Numbered from the stretch's first letter, positions 11,985 to 25,794 are shown. The stretch: DNA of 64,000 nucleotides from Klebsiella africana (GCF_020526085.1 NZ_CP084874.1:4340001-4404000), one strand, 5' to 3'. Translations and numbers: made by a program. Notes: generated by a model not told the origin, from the sequence alone.

Positions 11985-13737
11985 CTGTTCCCTCGCCTTG
12001 ATTAATTACAAATTCACTTTTTTCGCCCGTTGCCAGCGCATCCGGTTCGATGTTCATGGTGCGCAATACGCCGCCCATGATGGCACCGAACACCGGCGCA
12101 GAAACGGCGCCACCGTAGTATTTACCTGCCTGCGGGTCGTTGATCACCACCACCAGCGCGAAGCGCGGATGGCTGGCGGGCGCAACGCCTGCGGTGTAAG
12201 CAATATATTTGTTGATATAGCGGCCATCCGGCCCCACTTTTTTCGCCGTACCGGTTTTAATCGCGATGCGATAGCCTTTGATCGCCGCTTTTACACCGCC
12301 GCCGCCGGGCAGCGCCACGCTTTCCATCATATGAACGACGGTACGAACGAGTGATTCCGGGAAGACACGCTCGCCCGGAACAGGTGGATCAACCTTGGTA
12401 ATCGACAGCGGGCGATAGATGCCGTAGCTGCCGATCGTTGCGTAGACTCGCGCTAACTGTAACGGGGTTACCATTAGCCCGTAGCCGAAAGAAAAGGTGG
12501 CCCTCTCTATGTCAGACCACCGTTGTTTTTGAGGATATAAGCCACTGCGTTCTCCGACCAACCCCAAATTGGTCGCCTTTCCAAGCCCAAAACGTGAGTA
12601 AGTATCTACTAACGCTGAGGACGGCATCGCTAACGCCAGCTTAGAAACACCGACGTTACTCGACTTCTGTAGCACCCCGGTCAGGGTCAATTCGCTGTAA
12701 CGCGCCACGTCTTTGATTTCGTGGCCGTTAATTCGATAGGGAATGGTATTCAGCACGGTATTTTCGTTGACGATGCCGCGCTGCAGTGCCGTCATCACCA
12801 CCATCGGTTTCACTGTCGAACCCGGTTCGAATACGTCGGTGATGGCGCGGTTACGCATGGTATCTTTTGCCGTACCGGCGAAGTTGTTCGGGTTATAGGA
12901 GGGGCTGTTGGCCATCGCCAGCACTTCACCGGTGTTCACATCCACTAACACGGCGCTACCCGACTCGGCTTTGTTAAAGGCCACGGCGTTGTTCAGCTCG
13001 CGATAGACCAGCGCCTGCAGACGTTCGTCGATGCTCAGCGCCAGGTTATGCGCCGCCTGGCTGTCGGTGGAGGAGATGTCTTCAATTACCCGGCCATAAC
13101 GATCTTTACGCACGATACGCTCGCCCGGCTGGCCGGTGAGCCATTTATCAAAGCTTTTTTCAACCCCTTCAATCCCCTGGCTATCGACGTTGGTAAAGCC
13201 GATGAGGTGGGCGGTAACTTCGCCGGAAGGATAGTACCGACGAGATTCTTCGCGCAGATGAATGCCCGGCAGCTTCAGTTTTTTGATGTAGTCGGCCATA
13301 TCAGGGTTAACCTGACGTGCCAGATAGATAAACCGCATCCGCGGATTGGTATTGATGCGTGTTGCCAGTTGATCCAGCGGCATATTGAGGGCATCTGCCA
13401 GTGCCTTCCAGCGCGTATCCAGGGTGACCCCGCCAGCGTCGTGGAGTTCCTTCGGATCGGCCCAGATAGCCTTCACCGGCACGCTGACCGCCAGCGGCCG
13501 TCCGGAGCGGTCGGTAATCATCCCGCGCGCGGTCGATACCTCCTGCACGCGCAGCGAGCGCATATCGCCCTGACGCACCAGCATATCCGGACTAACCACC
13601 TGCAGCCAGGCGACGCGCCCCAGCAGGAAAGCCAGCGCCAGCAGAATGCAGCCGCACAGCAACGCAAAACGCCAACTGATAAAGTTGGCCTGTTCTTCCT
13701 GACGTTTTGCTTTTGGCGTTTTTGGCGCTGCTTTCAT
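11971..13737 (-). CDS. ftsI: Peptidoglycan D,D-transpeptidase FtsI (PBP3)
   Basis: Septum-specific transpeptidase, target of aztreonam and other PBP3-selective beta-lactams. With the ATG at 13737 it has 588 residues as in E. coli; a TTG three codons upstream is less likely. One membrane segment lies at about residues 20-42, followed by the pedestal domain and the transpeptidase domain. The three catalytic motifs are intact: S307 in EPGSTVKPM (codon checked at 12817-12819), KSSNVG, and [10 protein letters not shown]. No insertion of the kind linked to PBP3 resistance is seen after FEPGSTVKP or near YRIN. Confidence 0.98.
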   Translation of the reverse strand: MKAAPKTPKAKRQEEQANFISWRFALLCGCILLALAFLLGRVAWLQVVSPDMLVRQGDMRSLRVQEVSTARGMITDRSGRPLAVSVPVKAIWADPKELHDAGGVTLDTRWKALADALNMPLDQLATRINTNPRMRFIYLARQVNPDMADYIKKLKLPGIHLREESRRYYPSGEVTAHLIGFTNVDSQGIEGVEKSFDKWLTGQPGERIVRKDRYGRVIEDISSTDSQAAHNLALSIDERLQALVYRELNNAVAFNKAESGSAVLVDVNTGEVLAMANSPSYNPNNFAGTAKDTMRNRAITDVFEPGSTVKPMVVMTALQRGIVNENTVLNTIPYRINGHEIKDVARYSELTLTGVLQKSSNVGVSKLALAMPSSALVDTYSRFGLGKATNLGLVGERSGLYPQKQRWSDIERATFSFGYGLMVTPLQLARVYATIGSYGIYRPLSITKVDPPVPGERVFPESLVRTVVHMMESVALPGGGGVKAAIKGYRIAIKTGTAKKVGPDGRYINKYIAYTAGVAPASHPRFALVVVINDPQAGKYYGGAVSAPVFGAIMGGVLRTMNIEPDALATGEKSEFVINQGEGTGGRS

Positions 13738-13752
13738 CCGTCGCAATAATCC

Positions 13753-14118
13753 TTATTTCTGTACAACGATATTTTCTTGTGATGGATCGACATGTTGCAT
13801 CTGCAACTTCTCGGTCGCGATCCGCTCAACCCGGCTGTGATCGCCGAGCGCGTTCTCTTCGAGGATCAGGTTGCGCCACTCAATGTCCAGAGCATCGCGT
13901 TCCAGAACCAGCTGTTCACGCTGCGCGGTCAACAGGCGCGTGTGATGGGCGGTGGTGACCACAGTAATCGCCGTAATAATGATGCAAATGAACAGGCAGA
14001 GTGGCAGCTTCCCAAACCGCAGCAGGTCGTCACCGATCACGCCAGGCAAAGCATGGCGCTCGTTGCTTCCTATCGACCCTTTAACCTTGCTTAAGGCCTC
14101 TGTCACTCTGCCGATCAT
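13753..14118 (-). CDS. ftsL: Cell division protein FtsL
   Basis: Small bitopic membrane protein forming the FtsQLB complex. The 121 residues match E. coli: a cytoplasmic tail, a membrane helix at about residues 35-57 ([20 protein letters not shown]), and a periplasmic coiled coil rich in Leu and Glu. The start overlaps the rsmH stop by 4 bp. Confidence 0.97.
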   Translation of the reverse strand: MIGRVTEALSKVKGSIGSNERHALPGVIGDDLLRFGKLPLCLFICIIITAITVVTTAHHTRLLTAQREQLVLERDALDIEWRNLILEENALGDHSRVERIATEKLQMQHVDPSQENIVVQK

Positions 14119-15056
14119 GCGTTCGTCCTCTCTGCAATACGCAGCACTGAACTACGGGCACGTGGATTCTCTGCCACCTCTTCTTCGCCCGGCATCAACT
14201 TGCCTAGTGCTCGCAACTCACGGCCGCCCAGTTTTTTAAGCTGCGCTTCGGTCATCGGTATTCCCGCTGGAACCTGCGGACCGCGACTTTGCTCACGCAT
14301 AAAGCGTTTCACAATGCGATCTTCCAGCGAATGAAAACTAATGATCGACAGCCGCCCACCTGGAGCCAGCACGCTGAGCGAGCTTTTTAGCGCCTGCTCT
14401 ATCTCCTCCAGTTCACTGTTTACCCAAATGCGCACCGCCTGGAAGGTACGGGTCGCGGGATGTTTGTGCTTATCTTTTACCGGCATCGCTGCGGCAATGA
14501 CCTCCGCCAGCTCTTTGGTACGGGTCATCGGTTCAATCCGATTACGTTCGACGATCGCCCGGGCGATACGCTTGCCGAAACGCTCTTCGCCAAAGGTTTT
14601 GATTACCCAGGCGATATCGGCTTCTTCAGCCGTCTGCAGCCATTCGGCCGCGGACTGACCGCGCGTCGGATCCATGCGCATATCCAGCGGCCCGTCGCGC
14701 ATAAAGGAAAAGCCGCGTTCCGCATCGTCAAGCTGCGGCGAGGAGACGCCGAGATCGAGCAAAATGCCGTCGATTTTGCCGGTAAGATTGCGCTCGGCGA
14801 CATAGTCAGCGAGCTGTGAAAAAGGACCATGCACGATGGAAAAGCGGGGATCATCGATGGTTTGCGCAACGGCAATGGCCTGCGGATCGCGATCGATTGC
14901 CAGCAGGCGTCCTTCCGCCCCCAGTTGGGAGAGGATCAGGCGCGAGTGACCACCGCGACCAAAAGTACCATCAATATAGATACCGTCTGGACGAATATTG
15001 AGGCCATTAACGGCTTCATCCAGAAGTACCGTAGTGTGTTTAAAATTTTCCATCAT
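14115..15056 (-). CDS. rsmH: 16S rRNA (cytosine1402-N4)-methyltransferase
   Basis: SAM-dependent methyltransferase (older name mraW) modifying C1402 in the ribosomal P site. The 313 residues match E. coli, with the SAM-binding [14 protein letters not shown], the [18 protein letters not shown] block and the C-terminal [14 protein letters not shown]. Two methionines begin the protein; the first is at 15056, 2 bp after the mraZ stop. It is the second gene of the dcw operon. Confidence 0.98.
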   Translation of the reverse strand: MMENFKHTTVLLDEAVNGLNIRPDGIYIDGTFGRGGHSRLILSQLGAEGRLLAIDRDPQAIAVAQTIDDPRFSIVHGPFSQLADYVAERNLTGKIDGILLDLGVSSPQLDDAERGFSFMRDGPLDMRMDPTRGQSAAEWLQTAEEADIAWVIKTFGEERFGKRIARAIVERNRIEPMTRTKELAEVIAAAMPVKDKHKHPATRTFQAVRIWVNSELEEIEQALKSSLSVLAPGGRLSIISFHSLEDRIVKRFMREQSRGPQVPAGIPMTEAQLKKLGGRELRALGKLMPGEEEVAENPRARSSVLRIAERTNA

Positions 15057-15058
15057 TT

Positions 15059-15517
15059 TTATAAAGACAAATCCTGCAGGCGCTCCGACAGTTCACCGGT
15101 CGCGGACTGCTCAGCGTCGATATCTTCCTTGACCCGTTGATACCAGGTCGTTTCGTCCCACAGTTCAAATTTATTAAACTGCCCGACCAGCATCACTTCT
15201 TTTGTCAGCCCGGCATGTTGCCGTAACACTGGCGCTATCAACAAGCGACCAGCATTATCCATCTGACATTCGCTGGCATGACCCAGAAGCAGACGCTGCA
15301 CGCGCCGCTCAACGGGATTCATGCTCGATAAACGCGACAATTTTTGCTCGATGACTTCCCATTCAGGCAATGGATAAAGCAGCAGGCACGGGTGATGAAT
15401 GTCAATGGTGCATACCAATTGACCGGCAGCGTCCTCGATCAGCCCATCGCGATAGCGCGTTGGCACGGCCAGGCGGCCTTTGCTGTCAAGATTGACTAAC
15501 GTTGCTCCACGGAACAT
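15059..15517 (-). CDS. mraZ: Transcriptional regulator MraZ
   Basis: First gene of the division and cell-wall cluster, and a repressor of its own promoter in E. coli. It consists of two SpoVT/AbrB-like swapped-hairpin domains that assemble into a ring. I chose the ATG at 15517 ([20 protein letters not shown], 152 residues, the E. coli length) over an earlier start adding 12 residues, because a GGGGTGAG ribosome-binding site precedes it. The earlier start would run through the operator repeats. The [13 protein letters not shown] and [10 protein letters not shown] motifs mark the two domains. Confidence 0.97.
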   Translation of the reverse strand: MFRGATLVNLDSKGRLAVPTRYRDGLIEDAAGQLVCTIDIHHPCLLLYPLPEWEVIEQKLSRLSSMNPVERRVQRLLLGHASECQMDNAGRLLIAPVLRQHAGLTKEVMLVGQFNKFELWDETTWYQRVKEDIDAEQSATGELSERLQDLSL

Positions 15518-15535
15518 GCCAGCCTCACCCCTTTT

Positions 15536-15561
15536 CGCCACTTTACCCCACAAATTCCCAC
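15536..15561 (-). promoter_or_regulatory. MraZ operator (three GTGG repeats)
   Basis: On the minus strand three hexamers lie exactly 10 bp apart: GTGGGA (15556-15561), GTGGGG (15546-15551) and GTGGCG (15536-15541). They sit just downstream of the mra promoter and upstream of the mraZ start. This is the arrangement known to bind MraZ in E. coli. The third copy departs from GTGGG. Confidence 0.85.
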
Positions 15562-15568
15562 CAGAAGG

Positions 15569-15598
15569 AGTTTACGGAGCGGAGGAAAAGCTTGTCAA
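15569..15598 (-). promoter_or_regulatory. Pmra promoter of the dcw cluster
   Basis: Minus-strand -35 TTGACA (15593-15598) and -10 TAAACT (15569-15574) are separated by 18 bp. The stretch matches what I recall of E. coli Pmra. It is the main promoter for the whole cluster from mraZ to ftsA in this window. Confidence 0.85.
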
Positions 15599-16098
15599 GC
15601 CAGCACGGATGCCAACGGAGCGCAAAAACCCATTATTTACAGCCGACATTAGCCCTGATGAAAAAATCATCAACAGGCGAGGCAAATTAACGTTATGAAT
15701 ACGTGTAAGAAAATAACCAACAAACTCGTAACAGTTATAAACAGCAAAATATCTTCGGCGGGAAAATATAAAGTGTCAGTTTGCGACGCGAGCGGCATTT
15801 TAGGCCATTATGCCGGCCGTTAACAGTACCTGTTGCTGCCTGAGGGACCGACCAGACGCGGGATACGGCACAAGCGAAGAACCGGCATGAACAAAATGAG
15901 TGTTAATTCAGCAATTAACCTGGTGAATGTAACAAAATAATACAATTAAACACCGGGTAAACATTTTCCAGACGCTGTTTTGCCTGACAAAACGTTTGCC
16001 CAGGAATAAAACAAAATAAGGCATATAGAAGTTTAGGGATTTGTCTGAAATATATTCAGTTTTGCTTTTTTGACATTCGTTGCCTGATTTATCGCCAA
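15599..16098. other. AT-rich gap between mraZ promoter and cra
   Basis: About 500 bp without a supported gene. Short open frames here have no recognisable product and no good ribosome-binding site. The stretch is visibly richer in A and T than the flanking genes and probably holds upstream promoter elements for mraZ. I see nothing else in it. Confidence 0.6.
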
Positions 16099-16137
16099 AG
16101 GCCTGCTCTTCTGCAGGCCTACCAGGAATAATCCTGG
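16099..16137. terminator. Paired inverted repeats downstream of cra
   Basis: AGGCCTGC (16099-16106) pairs with GCAGGCCT (16113-16120), and a second palindrome CCAGGA-ATAA-TCCTGG follows directly (16122-16137). They lie just after the cra stop on the minus strand. The T tract is only three bases, so this is at best a weak intrinsic terminator of cra. Confidence 0.45.
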
Positions 16138-16157
16138 GCGCTGGCGATCTTTCACTG

Positions 16158-17162
16158 TCAACGGCGATTCAGGCTGCCGCGGCGATAGAGGTTACGGCGA
16201 ATACGGCTGAGGCCCGGCTTCGGCTTGCGCGGCTCATCAAGGCTGGCGAGGACGATCTCCAGCACCCGTTCAGCCACATCGCGATGACGCTGCGCCACGG
16301 CCAGCACCGGACACTGCAGGAAATCGAGGAGTTCGTTATCGCCGAAGGTGGCAATTGCCAGCTCGGAAGGCAGCTTGCCTTCGCGGCGCAAAGTCACATC
16401 CATCACCCCCTGCAGCAGTGCGAAAGAGGTGGTAAACAGCGCCTGCGGCATCGGATGCGTTTCCAGCCATTTCTCAAACAGCTGGGCCGCCGCTTCACGC
16501 TCATAGCTGTTGGCATAGAGATAATGCACCTCACGCGGATCATCCTGCCAGGCTTTGCGAAAGCCTTGTTCGCGCAGGAAGCTCACCGATAGCTCCGGCA
16601 GCGCGCCGAGATAAAGCACCGTTTCGCCAGGGAAAGTCCGCAGCTCGGCAGCGAGCATCTCGGCGTCGTCTTGGTCTGCGCCGACCACGCTGGTGAAGTG
16701 CTCGCGATCAAGGGCGCGGTCAAGAGCGACAATCGGGAACGGGTCGTTGGCCCAGCGCTGATAGAACGGATGCTCCGGCGGCAGCGAGGTGGAGACGATA
16801 ATAGCGTCAACCTGACGCTGCAGCAGATGCTCAATGCAGCGCATCTCGTTATCAGGCTGATCCTCTGAACAGGCAATCAGCAACTGATAGCCGCGCTGGC
16901 GTGCCTGACGTTCCAGATAATTTGCAATGCGGGTATAGCTGGTGTTTTCCAGATCCGGAATCACCAGACCGATAGAGCGTGTGCGTCCTGCACGCAGGCC
17001 AGCAGCGACCGCATTCGGATGATAGTTGTGCTCTCGCACGACAGCCATCACCTTCTCGACCGTTTTGTCACTTACGCGGTACTGCTTCGCTTTGCCATTA
17101 ATCACATAGCTCGCGGTGGTTCTTGAAACACCGGCCAGCCGGGCGATTTCATCCAGTTTCAC
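16158..17162 (-). CDS. cra: Catabolite repressor/activator Cra (FruR)
   Basis: LacI-family regulator of carbon flow, released from DNA by fructose phosphates; it represses glycolytic and activates gluconeogenic genes. The start is the GTG at 17162, with AAGGGG upstream, giving 334 residues as in E. coli; an upstream frame extension of 9 residues lacks support. The N-terminal helix-turn-helix reads [20 protein letters not shown] and is followed by the periplasmic-binding-protein-like sugar domain. The C-terminus (RRGSLNRR) differs slightly from E. coli. It is downstream of ilvH, separated by a terminator hairpin. Confidence 0.97.
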   Translation of the reverse strand: MKLDEIARLAGVSRTTASYVINGKAKQYRVSDKTVEKVMAVVREHNYHPNAVAAGLRAGRTRSIGLVIPDLENTSYTRIANYLERQARQRGYQLLIACSEDQPDNEMRCIEHLLQRQVDAIIVSTSLPPEHPFYQRWANDPFPIVALDRALDREHFTSVVGADQDDAEMLAAELRTFPGETVLYLGALPELSVSFLREQGFRKAWQDDPREVHYLYANSYEREAAAQLFEKWLETHPMPQALFTTSFALLQGVMDVTLRREGKLPSELAIATFGDNELLDFLQCPVLAVAQRHRDVAERVLEIVLASLDEPRKPKPGLSRIRRNLYRRGSLNRR

Positions 17163-17289
17163 AATTGCCCCTTGGGTAAGAAGTGCCAAACATAACCATT
17201 ATTCAGGTATGGAACCCTTTTTATAACATCTAAGCGCAGAATAGTTAGCGCAGCAACCGCTTTCGCTTACAGTTCCTACTGATTTCGCA

Positions 17290-17320
17290 AAAAAAAAGCC
17301 CGACAGTCGCTGCCGGGCTA
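17290..17320 (-). terminator. Intrinsic terminator after ilvIH
   Basis: On the minus strand a 9-bp stem (AGCCCGGCA with TGTCGGGCT, one G-T pair) and the loop GCGAC are followed by a run of nine T. It ends ilvIH transcription. In E. coli the corresponding hairpin lies in the cra leader. Confidence 0.88.
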
Positions 17321-17342
17321 TTTTTACAGCAGTTCCCGCTCC

Positions 17343-17834
17343 TCAGCGCATGATTTTATCACCGCGAGACAGGCCGACCACGCCGGAGCGAGCCACTTCG
17401 ACAATGCGCGCGACATCACGCAGCGAAGCGAGAAAGGCGTCAAGCTTATCGCTGGTACCGGCGAGCTGGACGGTATAGATAGTAGGCGTCACGTCGATTA
17501 TCTGTCCGCGGAAGATTTCGGTGTTGCGCTTCACTTCTTCACGGCCATAGCCGCTGGCCTGAACCTTCACCAGCATAATTTCGCGTTCAACATGAGCCCC
17601 CTGCCCCAGCTCGCTGACCCGCAGAACATCCACCAGCTTGTGTAACTGCTTTTCGATCTGCTCAATCGCTTTTTCATCGCCCACGGTCTGGATGGTCATC
17701 CTGGAGAGAGTGGGATCGTCCGTCGGCGCGACCGTCAGGCTTTCTATATTATAGCCGCGCTGGGAAAAGAGGCCGATAACGCGGGACAAAGCGCCCGATT
17801 CGTTTTCCAGTAATACCGATAATATCCGGCGCAT
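17343..17834 (-). CDS. ilvH: Acetolactate synthase III regulatory subunit
   Basis: Small subunit of AHAS III that gives valine sensitivity and stimulates the IlvI catalytic subunit. The 163 residues begin with the ACT domain ([20 protein letters not shown]), followed by the C-terminal regulatory domain, the same length as E. coli. It lies 2 bp downstream of ilvI. Confidence 0.97.
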   Translation of the reverse strand: MRRILSVLLENESGALSRVIGLFSQRGYNIESLTVAPTDDPTLSRMTIQTVGDEKAIEQIEKQLHKLVDVLRVSELGQGAHVEREIMLVKVQASGYGREEVKRNTEIFRGQIIDVTPTIYTVQLAGTSDKLDAFLASLRDVARIVEVARSGVVGLSRGDKIMR

Positions 17835-17836
17835 AA

Positions 17837-19561
17837 TCAGGTCCTCTCCGTTTTACTCAACCACATCTCATCCATGCCGCCGCCGCGGATCTGCATGGGG
17901 TACACATGCTCACTGCCGTCGACGGTCACATCGACAAATACCAGCCGGCGCTGGCGCACCTGCTCCAGGGCTTCAGCAAGCTTCGTCTCCAGCTCCTGCG
18001 GCTCGCTGATGCGGATCCCGACGTGGCCATAGGCTTCCGCCAGACGGACAAAGTCCGGTAGCGATTCCATATAGGACTGCGAGTGACGCCCGGAATAAAG
18101 CATATCCTGCCATTGCTTCACCATCCCGAGATAACGGTTGTTGAGGTTAAGCACCAGGACCGGCAGCTCATACTGCAGCGCAGTGGAGAGTTCCTGAATG
18201 TTCATCTGGATACTGCCGTCGCCGGTGACGCAGACCACCATTTCGTCCGGCAGGGCCATTTTGACCCCCAGCGCAGCCGGTAAGCCAAAGCCCATGGTGC
18301 CGAGACCGCCGGAGTTAATCCAGCGCCGCGGTTTGTCAAAGGGATAATAGAGTGCGGCAAACATCTGATGCTGACCTACATCAGAAGTGACATAAGCATC
18401 GCCATGCGTCAGACGCCAGATAGTTTCAATGACCGCCTGCGGCTTGATCTTATCGCTCTGCGCATCGTAACGCAGACAATGACGGGCGCGCCATTGCTCA
18501 ATCTGCTGCCACCAGTCGCGAATGTCATCCAGCGGTTGCTGCGCCTCTTCCTGCTCTAATAGCTCCAGCATCTGCTCCAGCACCAGGCGGGCATCGCCGA
18601 CGATCGGTACATCTGCCGGTACCGTTTTCGAGATCGAGGTCGGATCGATATCAATATGCAATACCGTCGCGTTCGGACAATACTTAGCCAGATTATTGGT
18701 CGTCCGATCGTCAAAACGCACACCAACGGCGAAAATGACGTCTGAATGGTGCATCGTCATGTTGGCTTCATAAGTGCCATGCATCCCCAACATCCCCAGC
18801 GCCTGCGTATGCGTCGCCGGAAAAGCGCCGAGTCCCATCAGGGATGAGGCCACCGGTAGCTTCAGCTTTTCAACCAGCTCGCGCAGCTGAGGTTCGCAAT
18901 GCGCATTGATCGCCCCGCCGCCGACATAAACGACCGGTTTTTTAGCCGCCACCAGAGTCTGAAGGGCACGTTTAATTTGTCCTTTATGACCGCTGGTCGT
19001 CGGATTATACGAACGCATACTGACCGAATCTGGCCAGGCGTACGGCAGTTTTTTCGCCGGATTGAGGATATCTTTCGGCAAATCGACCACCACCGGTCCG
19101 GGACGGCCACTGGCTGCCAGCCAGAAGGCTTTCTTCAGAACCCCCGGAATATCTTCAGTCTGTTTCACCAGAAAACTGTGTTTTACCACCGGCCGGGAAA
19201 TACCGACCATATCGCACTCCTGGAAAGCATCGTAGCCGATAAGCGATGTCGCCACCTGCCCGGAGAGGATCACCAGTGGGATGGAGTCCATATAGGCCGT
19301 CGCGATGCCAGTGATCGCGTTTGTCGCCCCCGGTCCTGAGGTGACCAGCACCACACCGACCTCTCCGGTCGCCCGTGCCAGGCCATCCGCCATATGCACA
19401 GCCGCCTGCTCATGACGAACCAGCACATGATCGATACCGCCAAGGGTATGTAACGCATCATAGATATCGAGGACCGCGCCTCCGGGATAGCCGAATACTT
19501 GCTTGACGCCCTGATCGACAAGCGATTGGACGACCATCTCGGCTCCTGACAACATCTCCAT
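17837..19561 (-). CDS. ilvI: Acetolactate synthase III catalytic subunit
   Basis: Thiamine-diphosphate enzyme forming acetolactate or acetohydroxybutyrate for branched-chain amino acids. The 574 residues match E. coli. They include the catalytic glutamate region [12 protein letters not shown] near residue 49, the FAD-binding middle domain, and the ThDP motif [16 protein letters not shown]. No frameshift is seen, so the isozyme looks intact. It is first in the ilvIH operon; in E. coli the operon is Lrp-activated. Confidence 0.97.
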   Translation of the reverse strand: MEMLSGAEMVVQSLVDQGVKQVFGYPGGAVLDIYDALHTLGGIDHVLVRHEQAAVHMADGLARATGEVGVVLVTSGPGATNAITGIATAYMDSIPLVILSGQVATSLIGYDAFQECDMVGISRPVVKHSFLVKQTEDIPGVLKKAFWLAASGRPGPVVVDLPKDILNPAKKLPYAWPDSVSMRSYNPTTSGHKGQIKRALQTLVAAKKPVVYVGGGAINAHCEPQLRELVEKLKLPVASSLMGLGAFPATHTQALGMLGMHGTYEANMTMHHSDVIFAVGVRFDDRTTNNLAKYCPNATVLHIDIDPTSISKTVPADVPIVGDARLVLEQMLELLEQEEAQQPLDDIRDWWQQIEQWRARHCLRYDAQSDKIKPQAVIETIWRLTHGDAYVTSDVGQHQMFAALYYPFDKPRRWINSGGLGTMGFGLPAALGVKMALPDEMVVCVTGDGSIQMNIQELSTALQYELPVLVLNLNNRYLGMVKQWQDMLYSGRHSQSYMESLPDFVRLAEAYGHVGIRISEPQELETKLAEALEQVRQRRLVFVDVTVDGSEHVYPMQIRGGGMDEMWLSKTERT

Positions 19562-19912
19562 GGTTTGCCTCCAGGCTTATTGTTTTACGACAGCGGAACT
19601 CAATTTCCGCGCGCTCGCACGATGCGAAGGGGAAACCCTCCGCACTGAGGTGAATGGACTGCCTGCCACTACCATAACTGCTCGCCAGCGGGCAGGCAAT
19701 TCGCTACCCGGCTAGCTTTCCTTGCGTAATAAGAAGAAAAGAAAGCGGAGAGATGAAAATATGGTGGAATGCTTCAGAGATAAGAAAAGGGAATAGTAAA
19801 TACTCGGGGAAAAGGCGCGTTCACAGGAATTGATCCATTTTTCATGCACCCGGCAAGCCATGCCGACAACGTGAACAGAATAAAATTCTGCATTATCGAA
19901 TTTTAATCATAT
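19562..19912. promoter_or_regulatory. ilvIH upstream region
   Basis: About 350 bp with no gene between ilvI and the leuO terminator. In E. coli the equivalent stretch holds the ilvIH promoter and several Lrp sites. I can see AT-rich tracts (around 19735-19810) but no site I can place with confidence. Confidence 0.5.
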
Positions 19913-19936
19913 AAAAAAAGGAGCCGAAGCTCCTTT
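19913..19936 (-). terminator. leuO intrinsic terminator
   Basis: The minus strand reads AAAGGAGC-TTCG-GCTCCTTTTTTT: a short strong stem with a stable TTCG loop and a T run, directly after the leuO stop codon. Confidence 0.9.
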
Positions 19937-19953
19937 CATTCCTGCGCCATGAC

Positions 19954-20904
19954 TCAGCGCTTACAAATATCCACCAGCAACTCTTCCATCCACTGGTGGC
20001 CTTTATCACGACCGGCGGCCTCATGCCAGGAGAGATAGCAGGTCCGGCTGTTGATCTTCAACGGCAACGGTAATATTTGCAGTGCTAATTGATCGGCATA
20101 CTCATTAGCCAGCCAGCGCGGTGCAATGGCAACCATCTGCGTTTGTGATACCACGTTTAATACGCTGACCATGGCATTTCCCTGATAGGCGATTCGCGCC
20201 TGTTTATCGGCAGTGTCATACCATGGCTGGCTGAATGATGCATACCGGTCGAGGGCAACAGCAGCATGCTCTTCCTGGTAAATATCAGCCTCCATGATCG
20301 GCCCTGAAATACGCGGATGGTGACGACTGGCAACCAAAACCATTTCATCTTTGAATAACGGTACGCAGGCAAACTCAGGGCGTCGGAACTCCTCATAGCT
20401 AATCACAAATTCCGTTTCCTGATAACGTAACTGATGCTCTGTATTTTGATTCAGCGCGGATTTAAAGACCAAATGAATATTGGGTGCGATCTCAGCGACT
20501 TTATTAAAAATGACCGACGTCAGGATGTTATCCAGCGGACTGCAAACGCACAGATGGAAAACGCGCTCACTGCTCAGCGGTTCAAAACCGGATCCCGGCA
20601 GTTCGTTTTGCACCAGCTGCAGCGCCTGACGCACCGAACCAAACAGCTGATAGGCCCGCGCCGTTGGCTGGATGCCGCGGCCATAGCGCACAAACAGTTC
20701 GTCATTAAACATCACCTTCAGGCGCGATACGGCATTGCTCACGGCGGGCTGCGACATGCCAAGTGCATGGGCCGCACGGGTAATATTCTGCTCTTGCATA
20801 ACCGCATCAAAAACGGTGAGCAGATTGAGATCAACCATCCGTAGTTGAGGTTTAACGACTTCCTGTCCGGGGGCTGTTTTATATTCTGGACTTTCAATTA
20901 ACAT
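19954..20904 (-). CDS. leuO: LysR-type regulator LeuO
   Basis: H-NS-antagonising LysR-family regulator affecting many silenced loci. It has an N-terminal winged helix-turn-helix ([20 protein letters not shown]) and an effector domain, closely similar to E. coli LeuO throughout. The ATG at 20904 follows GGAG at good spacing and gives 316 residues; a GTG at 20922 would add six. The first 20 or so residues ([16 protein letters not shown]) differ from E. coli, while everything after [10 protein letters not shown] is conserved. It is divergent from leuLABCD. Confidence 0.94.
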   Translation of the reverse strand: MLIESPEYKTAPGQEVVKPQLRMVDLNLLTVFDAVMQEQNITRAAHALGMSQPAVSNAVSRLKVMFNDELFVRYGRGIQPTARAYQLFGSVRQALQLVQNELPGSGFEPLSSERVFHLCVCSPLDNILTSVIFNKVAEIAPNIHLVFKSALNQNTEHQLRYQETEFVISYEEFRRPEFACVPLFKDEMVLVASRHHPRISGPIMEADIYQEEHAAVALDRYASFSQPWYDTADKQARIAYQGNAMVSVLNVVSQTQMVAIAPRWLANEYADQLALQILPLPLKINSRTCYLSWHEAAGRDKGHQWMEELLVDICKR

Positions 20905-21472
20905 ATCTAACTCCGCCGTCACGATGAATTCCCTTTACTAAATCACTATAATTAGCGTCAAAAATATCATTTATCATGTAAATGACATTTGCAAAATAGC
21001 AAAGGAGATTTTTAGGAATATATCAAGGCTATGAGTGGCAGTGAAAAAAAGGTACTTACGGGAAAAATGAACCACTTAAACCATACCAATTACTTAATGA
21101 TGGTGAGTGTAACCATAAACCACAAAAATAAAAACAGCACCGAGAGTTAAGTGTAATTTAAGCATTAATAAAGCATTTTATTTTTAACACCATAAAATTA
21201 ACAAACCATTATCATTGAAAAATATTCCGTTAGCGCGCAAATACATTCACATAAAAAATAAATGTAATATTTTCATTCAGATAGCGCTTTCTTACCGTTT
21301 CGAATCCCTCTATCTGGTAGCGACATATTGAATGCAAAGCATTTTTTCAAATGAAACAAATGCAGGCCTCGCCACGCAAGTCCAAAAAAGGATCTTCGGC
21401 AAAACAGGCACTTTATCAGCACATTTTGCTAATTCTTTCACTCAGCTTACAGCGCTTTTTCCGCGCCAGGGG
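20905..21472. promoter_or_regulatory. AT-rich leuO/leuL divergent intergenic region
   Basis: About 570 bp of conspicuously AT-rich sequence with many A and T tracts (for example 21050-21260) and no supported gene. In E. coli the corresponding stretch binds H-NS and LeuO. It presumably holds the leuO promoter on the minus strand. Confidence 0.65.
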
Positions 21473-21501
21473 TTGACTTTAAAACGGCTATCCAGTAACT
21501 C
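21473..21501 (+). promoter_or_regulatory. leuLABCD promoter
   Basis: A -35 TTGACT (21473-21478) is followed after 17 bp by a weak -10 TAACTC (21496-21501). The downstream TCCAGTAACTCTAAAAGCAT matches what I recall of the E. coli leu promoter. Confidence 0.75.
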
Positions 21502-21536
21502 TAAAAGCATAACGATTTCATCTGGAGTTTGACGCA

Positions 21537-21623
21537 ATGATTCGCACCACTCGTTTCACCAGCCTACTACTACTAAACGCATGCCATTTGCGCGGTAGGC
21601 TGTTGGGCGACGTTCAGCGTTAA
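21537..21623 (+). CDS. leuL: Leucine operon leader peptide
   Basis: 28-residue leader MIRTTRFTSLLLLNACHLRG followed by RLLGDVQR. Four consecutive CTA codons, a rare leucine codon, lie at positions 10-13. Ribosome stalling there when Leu-tRNA is scarce favours the antiterminator and lets transcription continue past the attenuator. The ATG follows TCTGGAGTTTGACGCA. Central residues (LLLLNA, LRGR) are shared with E. coli LeuL, while the ends diverge. Confidence 0.93.
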   Translation: MIRTTRFTSLLLLNACHLRGRLLGDVQR

Positions 21624-21646
21624 GTCATCTTCCAGCAAGACTATAA

Positions 21647-21673
21647 AACCCGCGCCTTGGCGCGGGTTTTTTT
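21647..21673 (+). terminator. leu operon attenuator
   Basis: A perfect 10-bp stem, AACCCGCGCC with GGCGCGGGTT around a TT loop, is followed by a run of T. It lies between leuL and leuA and is the Rho-independent attenuator controlled by leuL translation. Confidence 0.95.
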
Positions 21674-21718
21674 ATGCTCGTCAACAAGGCGCCAGGACAC
21701 AGACTAAGGATCCAAACC

Positions 21719-24381
<2,663 letters not shown>

Positions 24382-24383
24382 TC

Positions 24384-25784
24384 ATGGCGAAGACGTTATA
24401 CGAAAAATTGTTTGATGCGCACGTGGTATATGAGGCGCAAAACGAAACCCCGCTGCTGTATATCGATCGTCACCTGGTGCATGAAGTGACCTCGCCGCAG
24501 GCGTTTGATGGTCTGCGTGCACACGGTCGCCAGGTGCGTCAGCCGGGTAAAACCTTCGCCACCATGGATCACAACGTCTCGACGCAGACTAAAGATATTA
24601 ACGCGTCCGGTGAGATGGCCCGCATCCAGATGCAGGAGCTGATTAAGAACTGTAAAGAGTTCGGCGTTGAGCTGTATGATCTGAACCATCCGTATCAAGG
24701 TATCGTTCACGTCATGGGCCCGGAACAAGGCGTCACTCTGCCGGGGATGACCATTGTTTGCGGCGACTCCCATACCGCCACCCACGGCGCATTCGGTGCG
24801 CTGGCGTTTGGCATCGGTACCTCCGAAGTGGAGCATGTGCTGGCGACCCAGACCCTGAAACAGGGCCGGGCGAAGACCATGAAAATCGAAGTGCAAGGCA
24901 AAGCGGCGCCGGGCATTACCGCCAAAGATATTGTGCTGGCTATCATTGGTAAAACCGGTAGCGCCGGCGGCACCGGCCATGTGGTTGAGTTCTGCGGCGA
25001 AGCAATCCGCGATCTGAGCATGGAAGGCCGCATGACCCTGTGCAACATGGCGATCGAGATGGGCGCAAAAGCGGGCCTGGTCGCGCCGGACGAAACCACT
25101 TTCAATTACGTACGTGGCCGTCTGCACGCGCCGAAAGGCAAAGATTTTGACGATGCCGTAGCGTACTGGAAAACCCTGAAAACCGACGAAGGCGCGACCT
25201 TTGATACGGTAGTGACGCTGCAGGCGGCAGAGATTGCTCCGCAGGTGACCTGGGGCACCAACCCGGGCCAGGTGATTTCGGTGACGGATATTATCCCCGA
25301 TCCGACGTCATTTAGCGATCCGGTGGAACGCGCCAGCGCCGAGAAAGCGCTGGCCTATATGGGCTTGAAATCCGGCATCCCTCTGACGGAAGTGGCTATC
25401 GATAAAGTGTTTATCGGCTCCTGCACCAACTCGCGCATCGAAGATTTACGCGCCGCGGCAGAGATCGCCAAAGGTCGTAAAGTGGCGCCGGGTGTGCAGG
25501 CACTGGTAGTGCCGGGTTCCGGTCCGGTGAAAGCGCAAGCGGAAGCGGAAGGTCTGGACAAGATCTTTATCGAAGCCGGCTTTGAGTGGCGTTTACCGGG
25601 CTGTTCTATGTGCCTGGCGATGAACAACGACCGCCTGAATCCCGGCGAGCGCTGTGCCTCCACCAGCAACCGTAACTTTGAAGGCCGCCAGGGTCGCGGC
25701 GGACGCACGCACCTGGTGAGCCCGGCCATGGCCGCCGCGGCAGCCGTTACCGGTCATTTCGCCGATATCCGTAATCTGAAGTAA
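24384..25784 (+). CDS. leuC: 3-isopropylmalate dehydratase large subunit
   Basis: Aconitase-family subunit carrying the [4Fe-4S] cluster, working with LeuD to isomerise 2- to 3-isopropylmalate. The 466 residues contain [26 protein letters not shown], the cluster cysteine in [12 protein letters not shown] and two more in [11 protein letters not shown]. It starts 2 bp after leuB. Confidence 0.98.
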   Translation: MAKTLYEKLFDAHVVYEAQNETPLLYIDRHLVHEVTSPQAFDGLRAHGRQVRQPGKTFATMDHNVSTQTKDINASGEMARIQMQELIKNCKEFGVELYDLNHPYQGIVHVMGPEQGVTLPGMTIVCGDSHTATHGAFGALAFGIGTSEVEHVLATQTLKQGRAKTMKIEVQGKAAPGITAKDIVLAIIGKTGSAGGTGHVVEFCGEAIRDLSMEGRMTLCNMAIEMGAKAGLVAPDETTFNYVRGRLHAPKGKDFDDAVAYWKTLKTDEGATFDTVVTLQAAEIAPQVTWGTNPGQVISVTDIIPDPTSFSDPVERASAEKALAYMGLKSGIPLTEVAIDKVFIGSCTNSRIEDLRAAAEIAKGRKVAPGVQALVVPGSGPVKAQAEAEGLDKIFIEAGFEWRLPGCSMCLAMNNDRLNPGERCASTSNRNFEGRQGRGGRTHLVSPAMAAAAAVTGHFADIRNLK

Positions 25785-25794
25785 GGAGACCATC

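Noticed and set aside
15690..16080. Small gene or RNA in the mraZ-cra gap
   Set aside because: Only short frames without ribosome-binding sites or similarity; no convincing promoter-terminator pair.
17163..17342. fruL leader peptide upstream of cra
   Set aside because: E. coli has a short leader ORF here, but in this sequence the corresponding ATG is part of the ilvH end followed by stop codons; only the hairpin and some flanking sequence are conserved.
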